A DNA stretch of 6,283 nucleotides. It comes from JABDOU01 sp041567895 (GTDB lineage: Bacteria; Actinomycetota; Acidimicrobiia; Spongiisociales; SHLN01). This document shows, piece by piece, positions 6,026-6,283 of this stretch; positions within the stretch are counted from its first letter, which is position 1, and the number at the start of each line of letters is the position of its first letter. The notes under the pieces were generated by a model that did no database searches, was not told where the DNA came from, and worked only from the letters and a program-made list of their open reading frames with translations. The DNA lies in contig JBFGAX010000106.1 in NCBI GenBank assembly GCA_041567895.1, forward strand, positions 1-6,283. The letters run 5' to 3'. The position numbers and the translations under genes are program-made.

Positions 6026-6283
6026 CTACTGGTAGGTGATCAGGTCGGGCACCGTTTCGAATTGGAGGACCTCCCACGGCTGGTAGAGGTTGGTGTCCTC
6101 ATCGAAGAAGAGCTTGAACCCGTTGTAGAGGGGTGGGGGATCTACCTGGACGTAGCGGTATGTCGTCTGTTTCAGTGCTCGCCCTCCAAAGCCGTCCATG
6201 TGGATCACGCTGGCCAGTCCCGGTCGGGCGACGAGCTGGTCGCGGGTGGTGATCATCCTCAGCTGGAACTGATGAAGAATGAA
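6026..6283 (-). CDS. Unidentified protein, C-terminal end only (N-terminus beyond window edge)
   Basis: An open frame runs from the right edge to a TAG at 6026-6028, giving 85 residues ending in VPDLITYQ. I do not recognise the family. The segment is rich in aromatic residues and mixed polar/hydrophobic, with TTYRYVQVDPPPLYNGF and LFFDEDTNLYQPWEVLQF, and has no membrane helix or signal peptide, suggesting a folded soluble or extracytoplasmic domain. An ATG at 6256 would give a 76-residue protein, but only a TGAGG directly touching it resembles a ribosome site and the frame stays open upstream. A longer gene entering from the right is therefore more likely. It converges on trkH with 65 bases between the stop codons. 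Its protein-like composition and the terminator-like hairpin at its end support it being real. Confidence 0.6.
   Translation of the reverse strand, partial: FILHQFQLRMITTRDQLVARPGLASVIHMDGFGGRALKQTTYRYVQVDPPPLYNGFKLFFDEDTNLYQPWEVLQFETVPDLITYQ

Noticed and set aside
4491..6077. A 528-codon open frame on the minus strand, antisense to trkH
   Set aside because: It lies exactly opposite trkH, which has all family motifs. The antisense product is low-complexity, rich in Arg, His, Glu, Asp and Gly with no fold-like pattern, as expected from GC-rich codon bias.

Overview
This window holds five confidently identified genes and one partial unknown. It looks like chromosomal DNA from a GC-rich bacterium. 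GTG start codons, frequent gene overlaps, and a methyltransferase resembling the mycobacterial Rv2258c type together suggest an actinobacterial lineage (Actinomycetota). That placement is an inference, since there is no rRNA or marker gene here. I see no mobile element, CRISPR array, tRNA or rRNA.

Left half (1-3016, minus strand): three genes read leftwards and probably form an operon. The first is a SAM-dependent methyltransferase with an N-terminal winged-helix/dimerisation region (3016-1964). After a 53-base gap comes an aldehyde dehydrogenase (1910-468) that keeps residues aligning with the succinate-semialdehyde-binding arginines of SSADH. Overlapping its stop codon by one base is an HpcH/HpaI-family class II aldolase (468-1, cut by the window edge). 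The last two make a chemically sensible pair: the aldolase would cleave a 2-keto-3-deoxy or 4-hydroxy-2-oxo acid to pyruvate plus an aldehyde, and the dehydrogenase would oxidise that aldehyde. The methyltransferase has no obvious place in that pathway.

Centre: a 104-base divergent intergenic region (3017-3120) separates this set from a rightward operon.

Right half (3121-5960, plus strand): trkA and trkH overlap by four bases (GTGA). They encode the two parts of a Trk potassium uptake system: a cytoplasmic two-RCK gating protein and a membrane channel subunit with all four selectivity-filter loops visible. The second RCK domain of TrkA has a degenerate glycine motif.

Right edge: after trkH come a 13-base direct repeat and a good hairpin, probably a transcription terminator between convergent genes. 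Then comes the C-terminal end of an unidentified minus-strand protein (6283-6026). Overall this is ordinary metabolic and transport DNA. I did not find evidence of a novel defence or mobile system.
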